Source of the DNA: an uncultured Peptoniphilus sp. | GTDB taxonomy: Bacteria; Bacillota; Clostridia; Tissierellales; Peptoniphilaceae | NCBI GenBank assembly: GCA_902465645.1 | Contig: CABQNX010000013.1 | Span: 1-27,405 of the forward strand | Reading direction: 5' to 3' | DNA: 27,405 nt | Shown here: piece after piece, positions 1 to 5,409 of the stretch | How the letters are laid out: the number at the start of each line of letters is the position of its first letter | How positions within the stretch are numbered: the first letter of the stretch is position 1 | The notes under the pieces: generated by a model | The model's database searches: none | What the model saw: only the letters and a program-made list of their open reading frames with translations | Told to the model about the DNA's origin: nothing | Position numbers and translations under genes: made by a program

Positions 1-1598
1 AAATCAACCATATCTTCAAATAATGGCTCTACTTTTACTTTTGAAAAGTCGATTTTTTCTGTCGTAAGTTTGTCGTAAGTTTCGTAAGTTTCTTTTGACA
101 AATCCCCATTTTCTGCCTTTTCTAAGCCTATTGGCTTCATTGTTGGGAATAGAAGTACGTCCCTAATGCTTGGTTGGTCTGTTAAAAGGACAATCATCCT
201 GTCAACACCAATTCCAAGTCCACCTGTTGGAGGAAGACCAACTTCAATTGCGTTAATGAAGTCTGAATCCATTGGGTGAGCTTCGTCATCACCTGCTGCC
301 TTTTCTGCAACTTGAGCTTCAAATCTTTCCCTTTGATCTATTGGGTCATTAAGCTCTGAGAAGGCATTAGCAAATTCCCAAGTGTTGATAAAGGCTTCAA
401 ATCTTTGTGTAAGTCTTGGGTCCTCAGGATTTCTCTTTGCAAGTGGAGATACATCTACTGGGTGACCAATTACAAATGTTGGTTCAACAAGGTGTTCTTC
501 ACAGAATTCTTCAAACAATTCTGAAAGAAGCTTGCCCCAAGTATCATTGTCATTTACATCAAGTCCCTTTTCTCTTGCAACTTCTCTTGCCTTTTCATCT
601 GTATCAATTTCATTGAAGTCTACGTCAGCATATTTTTTAACTGCATCTATCATTGTTATTCTCTTCCAAGGTGCCTTTAGGCAAATTTCTGTGCCTTGGT
701 AGTTAATTGTATCTGTTCCAAGAACTTCAAGAGCTACATATTCAAATAAGTCTTCAGTGATTCTCATCATCTCTTCGTAGTCAGCATAGGCTTGGTAAAG
801 TTCAATGTTAGTAAACTCAGGATTGTGTTTAGTGTCCATACCTTCATTTCTAAACATCTTGCCCATTTCATATACCTTGTCAAAGCCACCAACAATTAAT
901 CTCTTTAGGAAAAGTTCATTGGCAATTCTTAATTGCATATCAATATCAAGAGTGTTGTGGTGAGTGTAGAAAGGTCTTGCATTTGCTCCACCTGCTACTG
1001 TACCAAGGATTGGTGTTTCAACTTCTAGGAAGTCCTTATTGTCTAAGAATTCTCTAATCTTCTTAATGATTTTATTTCTCTTAATAAATACATCCTTAAC
1101 TTCAGGATTTACAATTAAGTCAACATATCTTTGTCTGTATCTTAGGTCTGGGTCCTTAAGTCCGTGGAATTTTTCTGGAAGGATTTGTAGTGACTTAGAA
1201 AGTAGGCTTATATCAGTTGCACGAACTGTAATTTCTCCTGCTTCTGTCTTAAATACAATTCCTTTAACACCAACAATATCTCCAATATCAATGCCCTTAA
1301 CGTCTTCGTATTTTTCTTCAAGGACATCTTTTCTTGCGAAAATTTGGATATTGCCTTCTGAGTCTCTAAGGTCTAAGAAGCAAATTTTTCCGTGACGTCT
1401 CTTGCTCATAATACGTCCAGCAATAGAAACTTCTCTTTCATCTGCTTCGTTGAATTCTTCCTTGATTCCAACTGAGTGTGCAGTTACATCATAAGTTTCG
1501 TGGACAAAGGGGTCCTTGCCTTCATTTTTTAGTTCTTCAAGCTTTTGTCTCTTTAACAAAAGCATTTCATTTAGATTTGCATCTTCTGTTTTCTTCAC
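1..1598 (-). CDS. lysS: Lysyl-tRNA synthetase, class II (3' end outside window)
   Basis: Charges tRNA-Lys with lysine in the cytoplasm. The frame starts at a GTG (1598-1596) six bases after a perfect AGGAGG. The translation begins MKKTEDANLNEMLLLKRQKL. It contains the class II features of LysRS: the motif 2 region (KMFRNEGMDTKHNPEFTNIE), and the C-terminal motif 3 region GLGIGVDRMIVLLTDQPSIR followed by DVLLFPTMK near residue 488. Bacterial LysRS normally ends a few residues after that point, about 490-505 aa in all. Here the frame stays open for at least 45 more residues (PIGLEKAENGDLSKETYETY and on to VEPLFEDMVDF) and runs off the window, so a C-terminal extra domain is likely. The greA stop codon lies inside the lysS Shine-Dalgarno site, so translation is probably coupled to greA. 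The family call is certain; the nature of the extension is not. Confidence 0.96.
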   Translation of the reverse strand, partial: MKKTEDANLNEMLLLKRQKLEELKNEGKDPFVHETYDVTAHSVGIKEEFNEADEREVSIAGRIMSKRRHGKICFLDLRDSEGNIQIFARKDVLEEKYEDVKGIDIGDIVGVKGIVFKTEAGEITVRATDISLLSKSLQILPEKFHGLKDPDLRYRQRYVDLIVNPEVKDVFIKRNKIIKKIREFLDNKDFLEVETPILGTVAGGANARPFYTHHNTLDIDMQLRIANELFLKRLIVGGFDKVYEMGKMFRNEGMDTKHNPEFTNIELYQAYADYEEMMRITEDLFEYVALEVLGTDTINYQGTEICLKAPWKRITMIDAVKKYADVDFNEIDTDEKAREVAREKGLDVNDNDTWGKLLSELFEEFCEEHLVEPTFVIGHPVDVSPLAKRNPEDPRLTQRFEAFINTWEFANAFSELNDPIDQRERFEAQVAEKAAGDDEAHPMDSDFINAIEVGLPPTGGLGIGVDRMIVLLTDQPSIRDVLLFPTMKPIGLEKAENGDLSKETYETYDKLTTEKIDFSKVKVEPLFEDMVD

Positions 1599-1608
1599 AA
1601 ACTGCCTC

Positions 1609-2082
1609 CTAAATAGTTATTCCACAAATTTCGTACTTAATAATTCCGTCTGGAACTTCAACTTCAACTACATCACCAACACGGTTGCCAATAAGTTTTG
1701 AACCAACTGGTGATTCGTTAGAAATTTTTCCTTCAAGTGGGTCTGCTTCTGCTGAACCAACAATTGTGTACTCGTCTTCTTCCATTGTGTCAAGTTCTCT
1801 AACCTTAACACTTGATCCAATGTTAACAACGTCTGTATTTAAATCTTTTTCATCTATAATTTTAGCATTACGAACCATCATTTCAAGTTTAGCGATTCTC
1901 TCTTCAACTTGTGCTTGTTCGTTTTTTGCTTCGTCATATTCAGAGTTTTCAGAAAGGTCACCATAGCCAAGAGCTACCTTAATTCTTTCAGAAACTTCTT
2001 TTCTTCTAACTGTTTTTAAATACTCAATTTCATTTTCGATTTTTTCTAGACCTTCCGGTGTAAAAAATATATCTTTTTCCAA
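1609..2082 (-). CDS. greA: Transcription elongation factor GreA
   Basis: GreA enters the secondary channel of RNA polymerase and stimulates cleavage of backtracked RNA. The protein is 157 aa from the TTG at 2082, which matches the usual length of about 158. The start was chosen because the family begins (M)EKxxFxTPEGLEKxExE; the longer frame (to 2133) would add 17 unrelated residues that overlap the leader hairpin. A GGGAGAG Shine-Dalgarno site precedes the TTG. The N-terminal coiled coil (about residues 5-75) carries the tip acidic residues in GDLSENSEYDEAK. The C-terminal FKBP-like domain contains VGSAEADPLEGKISNESPVG and GNRVGDVVEVEVP. It is followed directly by lysS, whose RBS overlaps the greA stop. 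A consensus promoter and a leader terminator lie upstream. Confidence 0.97.
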   Translation of the reverse strand: MEKDIFFTPEGLEKIENEIEYLKTVRRKEVSERIKVALGYGDLSENSEYDEAKNEQAQVEERIAKLEMMVRNAKIIDEKDLNTDVVNIGSSVKVRELDTMEEDEYTIVGSAEADPLEGKISNESPVGSKLIGNRVGDVVEVEVPDGIIKYEICGITI

Positions 2083-2102
2083 AATTCTCTCTCCCTCAAT
2101 TA

Positions 2103-2130
2103 TATAAAAAATAAGGCGTGAGCCGCCTTT
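2103..2130 (-). terminator. Intrinsic terminator inside the greA leader (attenuator-like)
   Basis: On the minus strand AAGGCG (2129-2124), loop GCTCA and CGCCTT (2118-2113) form a 6-bp hairpin followed by ATTTTTT. It lies between the greA promoter (-10 at 2154-2159, expected start near 2147) and the greA TTG at 2082. It therefore terminates or attenuates the greA transcript itself and does not end an upstream gene, which has its own terminator only after 2259. An alternative weak GTGA/TCAC pairing overlaps the 5' arm. Confidence 0.75.
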
Positions 2131-2153
2131 CACAAAACCTTTTAATCTAGGCT

Positions 2154-2182
2154 ATTATAATTTAAAGGTGGCTAAATGTCAA
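2154..2182 (-). promoter_or_regulatory. Consensus sigma-A promoter of greA-lysS
   Basis: Minus strand TTGACA (2182-2177), 17-bp spacer, TATAAT (2159-2154). Both hexamers and the spacing are perfect consensus. The predicted start near 2147 gives a leader of about 65 nt that contains the hairpin at 2113-2129. Confidence 0.9.
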
Positions 2183-2220
2183 GAAGATTAAGTATTAAGA
2201 AGACTTTCGCCAACTTTTAC

Positions 2221-2253
2221 AAAAAAATAAACCCTGCAAAGATTGCAGAGTTT
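2221..2253 (-). terminator. Intrinsic terminator after the small membrane ORFs
   Basis: Minus strand AAACTCTGCA (2253-2244), 5-nt loop, TGCAGGGTTT (2238-2229), a 10-bp stem with one G-U pair, followed by ATTTTTTT. It starts 6 bases after the stop codon at 2259, so it closes the small-ORF unit upstream of the greA promoter. Confidence 0.9.
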
Positions 2254-2258
2254 AAAAT

Positions 2259-2516
2259 CTATTTAACTTTATTTTCTTTTTCCATATTCTTTTTTTGATA
2301 GGTAAAAATTAAATTGTCTATGGCACAGGAAATTGCTATACAATAAAATAAATCATTACGATCTATCCCATTAGAAAAAATTTTATAAACAATAAGGTAA
2401 GTAATTCCTACTGTTATAATAATAATTGGTAATAAAATCTTTAATCTCTTAAAAGAATTTCGTTTATGATTTATAAAATACACAATTAACGACATTATCA
2501 TTAGAGAAAAAGGCAT
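2259..2516 (-). CDS. Small membrane protein of unknown function (second of two overlapping frames)
   Basis: This frame of 85 aa is taken from the ATG at 2516, which lies 9 bases after a GGAG. A TTG at 2531 would add five residues. I do not recognise the family. It is hydrophobic with about three membrane segments: SLMIMSLIVYFI near the start, ILLPIIIITVGITYLIVYKI in the middle and LFYCIAISCAIDNLIF later, with a basic segment (HKRNSFKRLK) between the first two and a charged tail (KKNMEKENKVK). It overlaps the preceding secreted-type frame by about 50 bases in the +1 frame. Loss of one base from the five-T run at 2507-2511 would fuse both frames into one 142-aa protein, so it may be the 3' half of a frameshifted gene. 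It is also possible that the two are separate, translationally coupled genes. Confidence 0.5.
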   Translation of the reverse strand: MPFSLMIMSLIVYFINHKRNSFKRLKILLPIIIITVGITYLIVYKIFSNGIDRNDLFYCIAISCAIDNLIFTYQKKNMEKENKVK

Positions 2517-2688
2517 ACTTATCATCTCCAAAACCTACATCAACAAGAGTATCATACAATTCTTTACTTTTATAGCTATTTTCATTTAAAAACCCATTTT
2601 CATCTCTAGTATCCATTGCATAAGATACAGTCACTATATTTGTTAAAAAAGCCAATCCCAACATAAAATATAAAAACCTTTTTTTCAT
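2464..2688 (-). CDS. Short exported protein with signal peptide (first of two overlapping frames)
   Basis: Seventy-four aa from an ATG at 2688 with an AGAGGA Shine-Dalgarno site about 5 bases upstream. Residues 1-24 (MKKRFLYFMLGLAFLTNIVT then VSYA) form a clear signal peptide with a likely cut after VSYA. A short polar region follows (DENGFLNENSYKSKELYDTL) and the frame ends at NCVFYKS. I recognise no family. The C-terminal 15 or so residues are the out-of-frame reading of the first membrane segment of the next frame, which suggests a frameshift at the T5 run (2507-2511). If so, the ancestral protein would be a signal peptide or membrane anchor, a short external loop and three further membrane helices. 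The next gene upstream, dusB, ends about 170 bases away. Confidence 0.5.
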   Translation of the reverse strand: MKKRFLYFMLGLAFLTNIVTVSYAMDTRDENGFLNENSYKSKELYDTLVDVGFGDDKYAFFSNDNVVNCVFYKS

Positions 2689-2856
2689 AATATTCCTCTA
2701 TAAATAATTTTAAATTGTATAACATCTTTATCTTAAAATTATTTATACATTGGAATACCTCAAAAAATATTGCTATCGCTTTTTAACACAATTGTATCGA
2801 ATTATGATTTAGTTGTCTAGTATGATAAATAAAGTATATAATTTTAAATTTTACAA

Positions 2857-3786
2857 TCACTCTAAATTATATATATAATCTCTTATAACTTCTATTATCT
2901 CATCTTTGTCCTTTAGGGTGTTTAATTTATTCCTAACTTCCTTGGACCCCTTCATGCCCTTGAAATATTCTGCATAAACCTTTCTCATTTCAAGTGTGCC
3001 AAGCTTTTCTCCCTTGTAGGAAATTTTTCTTTCAAGTTCATCAAGCATTAAAAATAATTTTTCTTTGTCACTTGGCTTGTAATAACTGCCTGTCTTTATA
3101 AGTTCTTCTATTTGAGAAAAGATGTAAGGGTTGCCAATTGCCCCTCGACCTATTGCAAGACCATCGACCTTTGAATAATTTATTTTTTCCAGAGCATCTT
3201 CAGGACTAGCAAGGTCACCATTTCCTATTACGGGAATTTTTACATTTTCCTTAACTTCTTTTATAAAGTCCCAGTCAGCCTTACCTGTGTAGTATTCTTC
3301 TCTCGTTCTGCCATGAACTGTTACAAAGGTCGCACCTGCAGCTTCAATATTTTTTATAGCTTTCATAGATGAAACTCCGCCTATTCCCTTGCGGACCTTT
3401 GCAGTAACAGGCTTGTTGGAGTTTCTTACAACAGACTTCACAATGTCGTAGACAAGTGACGGATCACTCAATAGATGGGATCCCGAGTTATTTTTTACAA
3501 TCTTCGGTGCAGGACAACCCATGTTTATGTCCACATAAGAAAAGTCGTAGTCATTTAAAATTTTTGCAGCCTGGCCCATAACATCTGGGTCGCTGCCAAA
3601 AATTTGGACTGCAACTTTTTTCTCCTTGGGAGATATGTCCAAGAGGTCTATAGTTTTTTTGTTTTCATATACAAGTGCCATGGCCGACACCATTTCAGTT
3701 ACAGTAATGTCTGCACCCTTTTCACTTGCAACTTCCCTAAAGGCTATGTCTGTGTAGCCTGCCATGGGGGCTAAAATCTTTAGCAA
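2857..3786 (-). CDS. dusB: tRNA-dihydrouridine synthase (DusB-like)
   Basis: FMN enzyme that reduces uridine to dihydrouridine in tRNA with NAD(P)H. The 309-aa TIM-barrel protein shows LAPMAGYTD at residues 5-13, the catalytic-cysteine motif INMGCPAPK (Cys91), VHGRTREEYYTGKADW, the phosphate-binding stretch GNGDLASPEDA and AIGRGAIGNPYIF. The C-terminal helical tRNA-binding domain follows. The start is the TTG at 3786, the only standard start codon after an in-frame TAG 18 bases upstream. Its Shine-Dalgarno site is weak, and the N-terminus is about ten residues shorter than in many relatives. It begins 10 bases after the coaX stop, so the two are one operon. No obvious terminator follows it. 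In Bacillus the dusB homologue likewise lies just upstream of lysS. Confidence 0.95.
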   Translation of the reverse strand: MLKILAPMAGYTDIAFREVASEKGADITVTEMVSAMALVYENKKTIDLLDISPKEKKVAVQIFGSDPDVMGQAAKILNDYDFSYVDINMGCPAPKIVKNNSGSHLLSDPSLVYDIVKSVVRNSNKPVTAKVRKGIGGVSSMKAIKNIEAAGATFVTVHGRTREEYYTGKADWDFIKEVKENVKIPVIGNGDLASPEDALEKINYSKVDGLAIGRGAIGNPYIFSQIEELIKTGSYYKPSDKEKLFLMLDELERKISYKGEKLGTLEMRKVYAEYFKGMKGSKEVRNKLNTLKDKDEIIEVIRDYIYNLE

Positions 3787-3796
3787 AAAATCACTC

Positions 3797-4588
3797 TCAA
3801 TCTATTCCTTCAATTTTGTTATTTTTTTCATAAATAATTTTTAGTCCTTCAAGAGTTAAGAACTTGTTAATAATAAAATTGTATTTTGAATCCTTAGTTA
3901 ACATTGTGGAGAAACCACCAGTCGAAATAATATTTGTGTCTTCTTCCTTCCAGTTTAATTCCTTTAGAAGCTTAGTAACTATACCGTCAATCATTTCTGT
4001 GTAGCCATAATAAAGTCCTGCTTGCATTGCTCCAACTGTGTCAGCTTGTATAACTTTTTCTGGCGCAATTATCTCTATCTTCGGTAGTTTTGAAGTCATC
4101 ATGAAGAGGGCCTCAGCAGAAATCCCTATTCCAGGCATAATAAGTCCACCAAGATAATTCTTTTCTTTATCTACGACACAAAAAGTCATGGCAGTTCCTA
4201 TATCAACTATAATTGATTGCTCACCATAAAGTTCTAGAGCTCCAACAGCATTAACAATCCTATCTGCCCCAACTTGTTTTGGGTTATCATACTTAATGTT
4301 AAGACCAAGGTCAAGGTCTGTGCTAACAACCATTGGGCTCTTGTTAAAATATTTTATAATCATAGAAGGAAGTGTGTGCATAAGGTTTGGCACAACTGAA
4401 GAAATAATTACATCTTCAATATCCTGTGGATCTATATTGGCATGGAGAAGAGTGTTTATAAAGATAAGACCATACTCGTCAGATGTCCTTGTCTTTACTG
4501 TGGATGTCCTAAAGTCATTGACAAGCTCTCCACCCTTAAAAACTCCCCAAGTTATGGAAGTATTCCCTACATCTATTACTAATAACAT
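3797..4588 (-). CDS. coaX: Type III pantothenate kinase
   Basis: Phosphorylates pantothenate with ATP, the first step of coenzyme A synthesis. The protein is 263 aa from the ATG at 4588, chosen because AGAGGTG lies six bases upstream and the family starts MLLVIDVGNT; the longer frame to 4609 adds seven unrelated residues. Motifs of the ASKHA-fold CoaX family are present: DVGNT (residues 6-10, phosphate loop), the GADRIVNAVGA pantothenate-site motif (GADR at 107-110), DIGTAMT (129-135, adenosine/phosphate) and GGLIMPGI. CoaX enzymes need a monovalent cation and are not feedback-inhibited by CoA (family knowledge). It is first in a two-gene operon with dusB, under the promoter at 4619-4647. Confidence 0.96.
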   Translation of the reverse strand: MLLVIDVGNTSITWGVFKGGELVNDFRTSTVKTRTSDEYGLIFINTLLHANIDPQDIEDVIISSVVPNLMHTLPSMIIKYFNKSPMVVSTDLDLGLNIKYDNPKQVGADRIVNAVGALELYGEQSIIVDIGTAMTFCVVDKEKNYLGGLIMPGIGISAEALFMMTSKLPKIEIIAPEKVIQADTVGAMQAGLYYGYTEMIDGIVTKLLKELNWKEEDTNIISTGGFSTMLTKDSKYNFIINKFLTLEGLKIIYEKNNKIEGID

Positions 4589-4618
4589 TTTTACACCTCT
4601 GTTTAACAAATTGTATTT

Positions 4619-4647
4619 ATTATATATTTTCTAAACTTCACTTTCAA
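4619..4647 (-). promoter_or_regulatory. Promoter of coaX-dusB
   Basis: Minus strand TTGAAA (4647-4642), 17-bp spacer, TATAAT (4624-4619). It faces away from the bioY promoter, whose operator starts about 45 bp upstream. Confidence 0.75.
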
Positions 4648-4694
4648 CTAATTATTATTTTTGAATTAATATCTTCTTAAATAAAAAGTAATTA

Positions 4695-4734
4695 GGTTAA
4701 CCTTATTGACACTTAGGTAAACATTGTGTAATAT
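4695..4734 (+). promoter_or_regulatory. bioY promoter overlapped by a probable BirA (biotin) operator
   Basis: The promoter reads TTGACA (4706-4711), 17 bp, TAATAT (4729-4734). Two half-sites overlap it: GGTTAACC centred on GTTAAC at 4696-4701 and AGGTAAACA with GTAAAC at 4717-4722, separated by 15 bp. This is the GTTAAC-spacer-GTTAAC layout of Gram-positive BirA operators, with the -35 box inside the spacer. Biotinyl-AMP-bound BirA would be expected to block RNA polymerase here. The second half-site has one mismatch. Confidence 0.75.
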
Positions 4735-4751
4735 ATCCATGGAGGTAGAAA

Positions 4752-5288
4752 ATGAAAATACAAACAAAAGACATAACAAAAATAGCACTTTTAGTTGCAC
4801 TTATAGCAGTGGGAGCTTTTATTTCTATTCCCATTGGACCAGTTCCCTTTACACTACAAAACTTTTTTGTATTTATGACTGGGCTTTTACTTACGCCTTT
4901 TTATGCAGGACTTACAGTTTTTATTTACGTCCTACTTGGCCTAATTGGCGTGCCAATTTTTGCAGGCTTCACGGGAGGATTTCAAACTGTATTAAAACCA
5001 AGCTTTGGATTTTTAATTGCATTTATCATTGGAGCAGCATTTATATCTAAGTTTGCTCATGGCGAAAAAAGTTTTGGAAAGACAATGCTTGTCCTAGTTA
5101 TTGCAGAAGTTATCTTCTATGCAATTGGACTTCCTTATATGTACTACATTTTAAATGTGGTTATGGGTAATCCTATGGACATCTCAAAGGTCTTTGCAAT
5201 TGGAATGATACCTTTTATTATTCCAGACTTAGCCAAGGCAGTAGTAGCTGCAATTATTGCACCAAGAATTTTAAAGGCCATAAAATAA
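4752..5288 (+). CDS. bioY: Biotin transporter, substrate-binding S component (BioY)
   Basis: Integral membrane biotin-binding subunit of an ECF-type transporter. The 178-aa protein has about six hydrophobic segments and the family features: the early IPIGPVPFTLQNFFVFMTGL stretch (about residues 26-45), GVPIFAGFTGGFQTVLKPSF (66-85) and FIIPDLAKAVVAAIIAPRI near the C-terminus (the conserved P-D-xxK element). The start ATG at 4752 follows GGAGG with a 6-base gap. No EcfA, EcfT, bioM or bioN gene is adjacent, so it presumably shares a general ECF module encoded elsewhere or works alone. The operator at 4695-4734 implies repression by biotin. No biotin synthesis genes are in the window, which fits a scavenging lifestyle. 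A terminator follows at 5326-5349. Confidence 0.95.
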   Translation: MKIQTKDITKIALLVALIAVGAFISIPIGPVPFTLQNFFVFMTGLLLTPFYAGLTVFIYVLLGLIGVPIFAGFTGGFQTVLKPSFGFLIAFIIGAAFISKFAHGEKSFGKTMLVLVIAEVIFYAIGLPYMYYILNVVMGNPMDISKVFAIGMIPFIIPDLAKAVVAAIIAPRILKAIK

Positions 5289-5325
5289 TTTAGTTCATAA
5301 TTAATAGAATAATTTAAGAAAGAAT

Positions 5326-5349
5326 CTCGCTTAAGGGCGAGGTTTTTTT
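5326..5349 (+). terminator. Intrinsic terminator of bioY
   Basis: CTCGC (5326-5330), loop TTAAGG, GCGAG (5337-5341), then G and seven Ts. The stem is short but GC-rich with a clean T-run, 37 bases after the bioY stop. Confidence 0.85.
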
Positions 5350-5381
5350 CATTTATACTTATAGTTATATGCCAAAGATTC

Positions 5382-5390
5382 TGATATAAT
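5382..5390 (+). promoter_or_regulatory. Extended -10 promoter of the penicillin-binding protein gene
   Basis: TGA directly before TATAAT (5385-5390) gives an extended -10 element. No good -35 hexamer is present 16-18 bp upstream. The AGGAGG ribosome site follows about 10 bases later. Confidence 0.6.
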
Positions 5391-5409
5391 AACAAAATAG
5401 GAGGTTATT

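Noticed and set aside
2113..2129. The greA-leader hairpin as the end of the upstream small-ORF transcript
   Set aside because: That unit already has a stronger terminator at 2221-2253, upstream of the greA promoter, so the leader hairpin belongs to the greA transcript.
4724..5050. A 108-aa plus-strand frame overlapping bioY
   Set aside because: It is an out-of-frame reading of bioY, rich in Ser, Thr, Tyr and Phe as expected for a shadow, and its start has no ribosome site.
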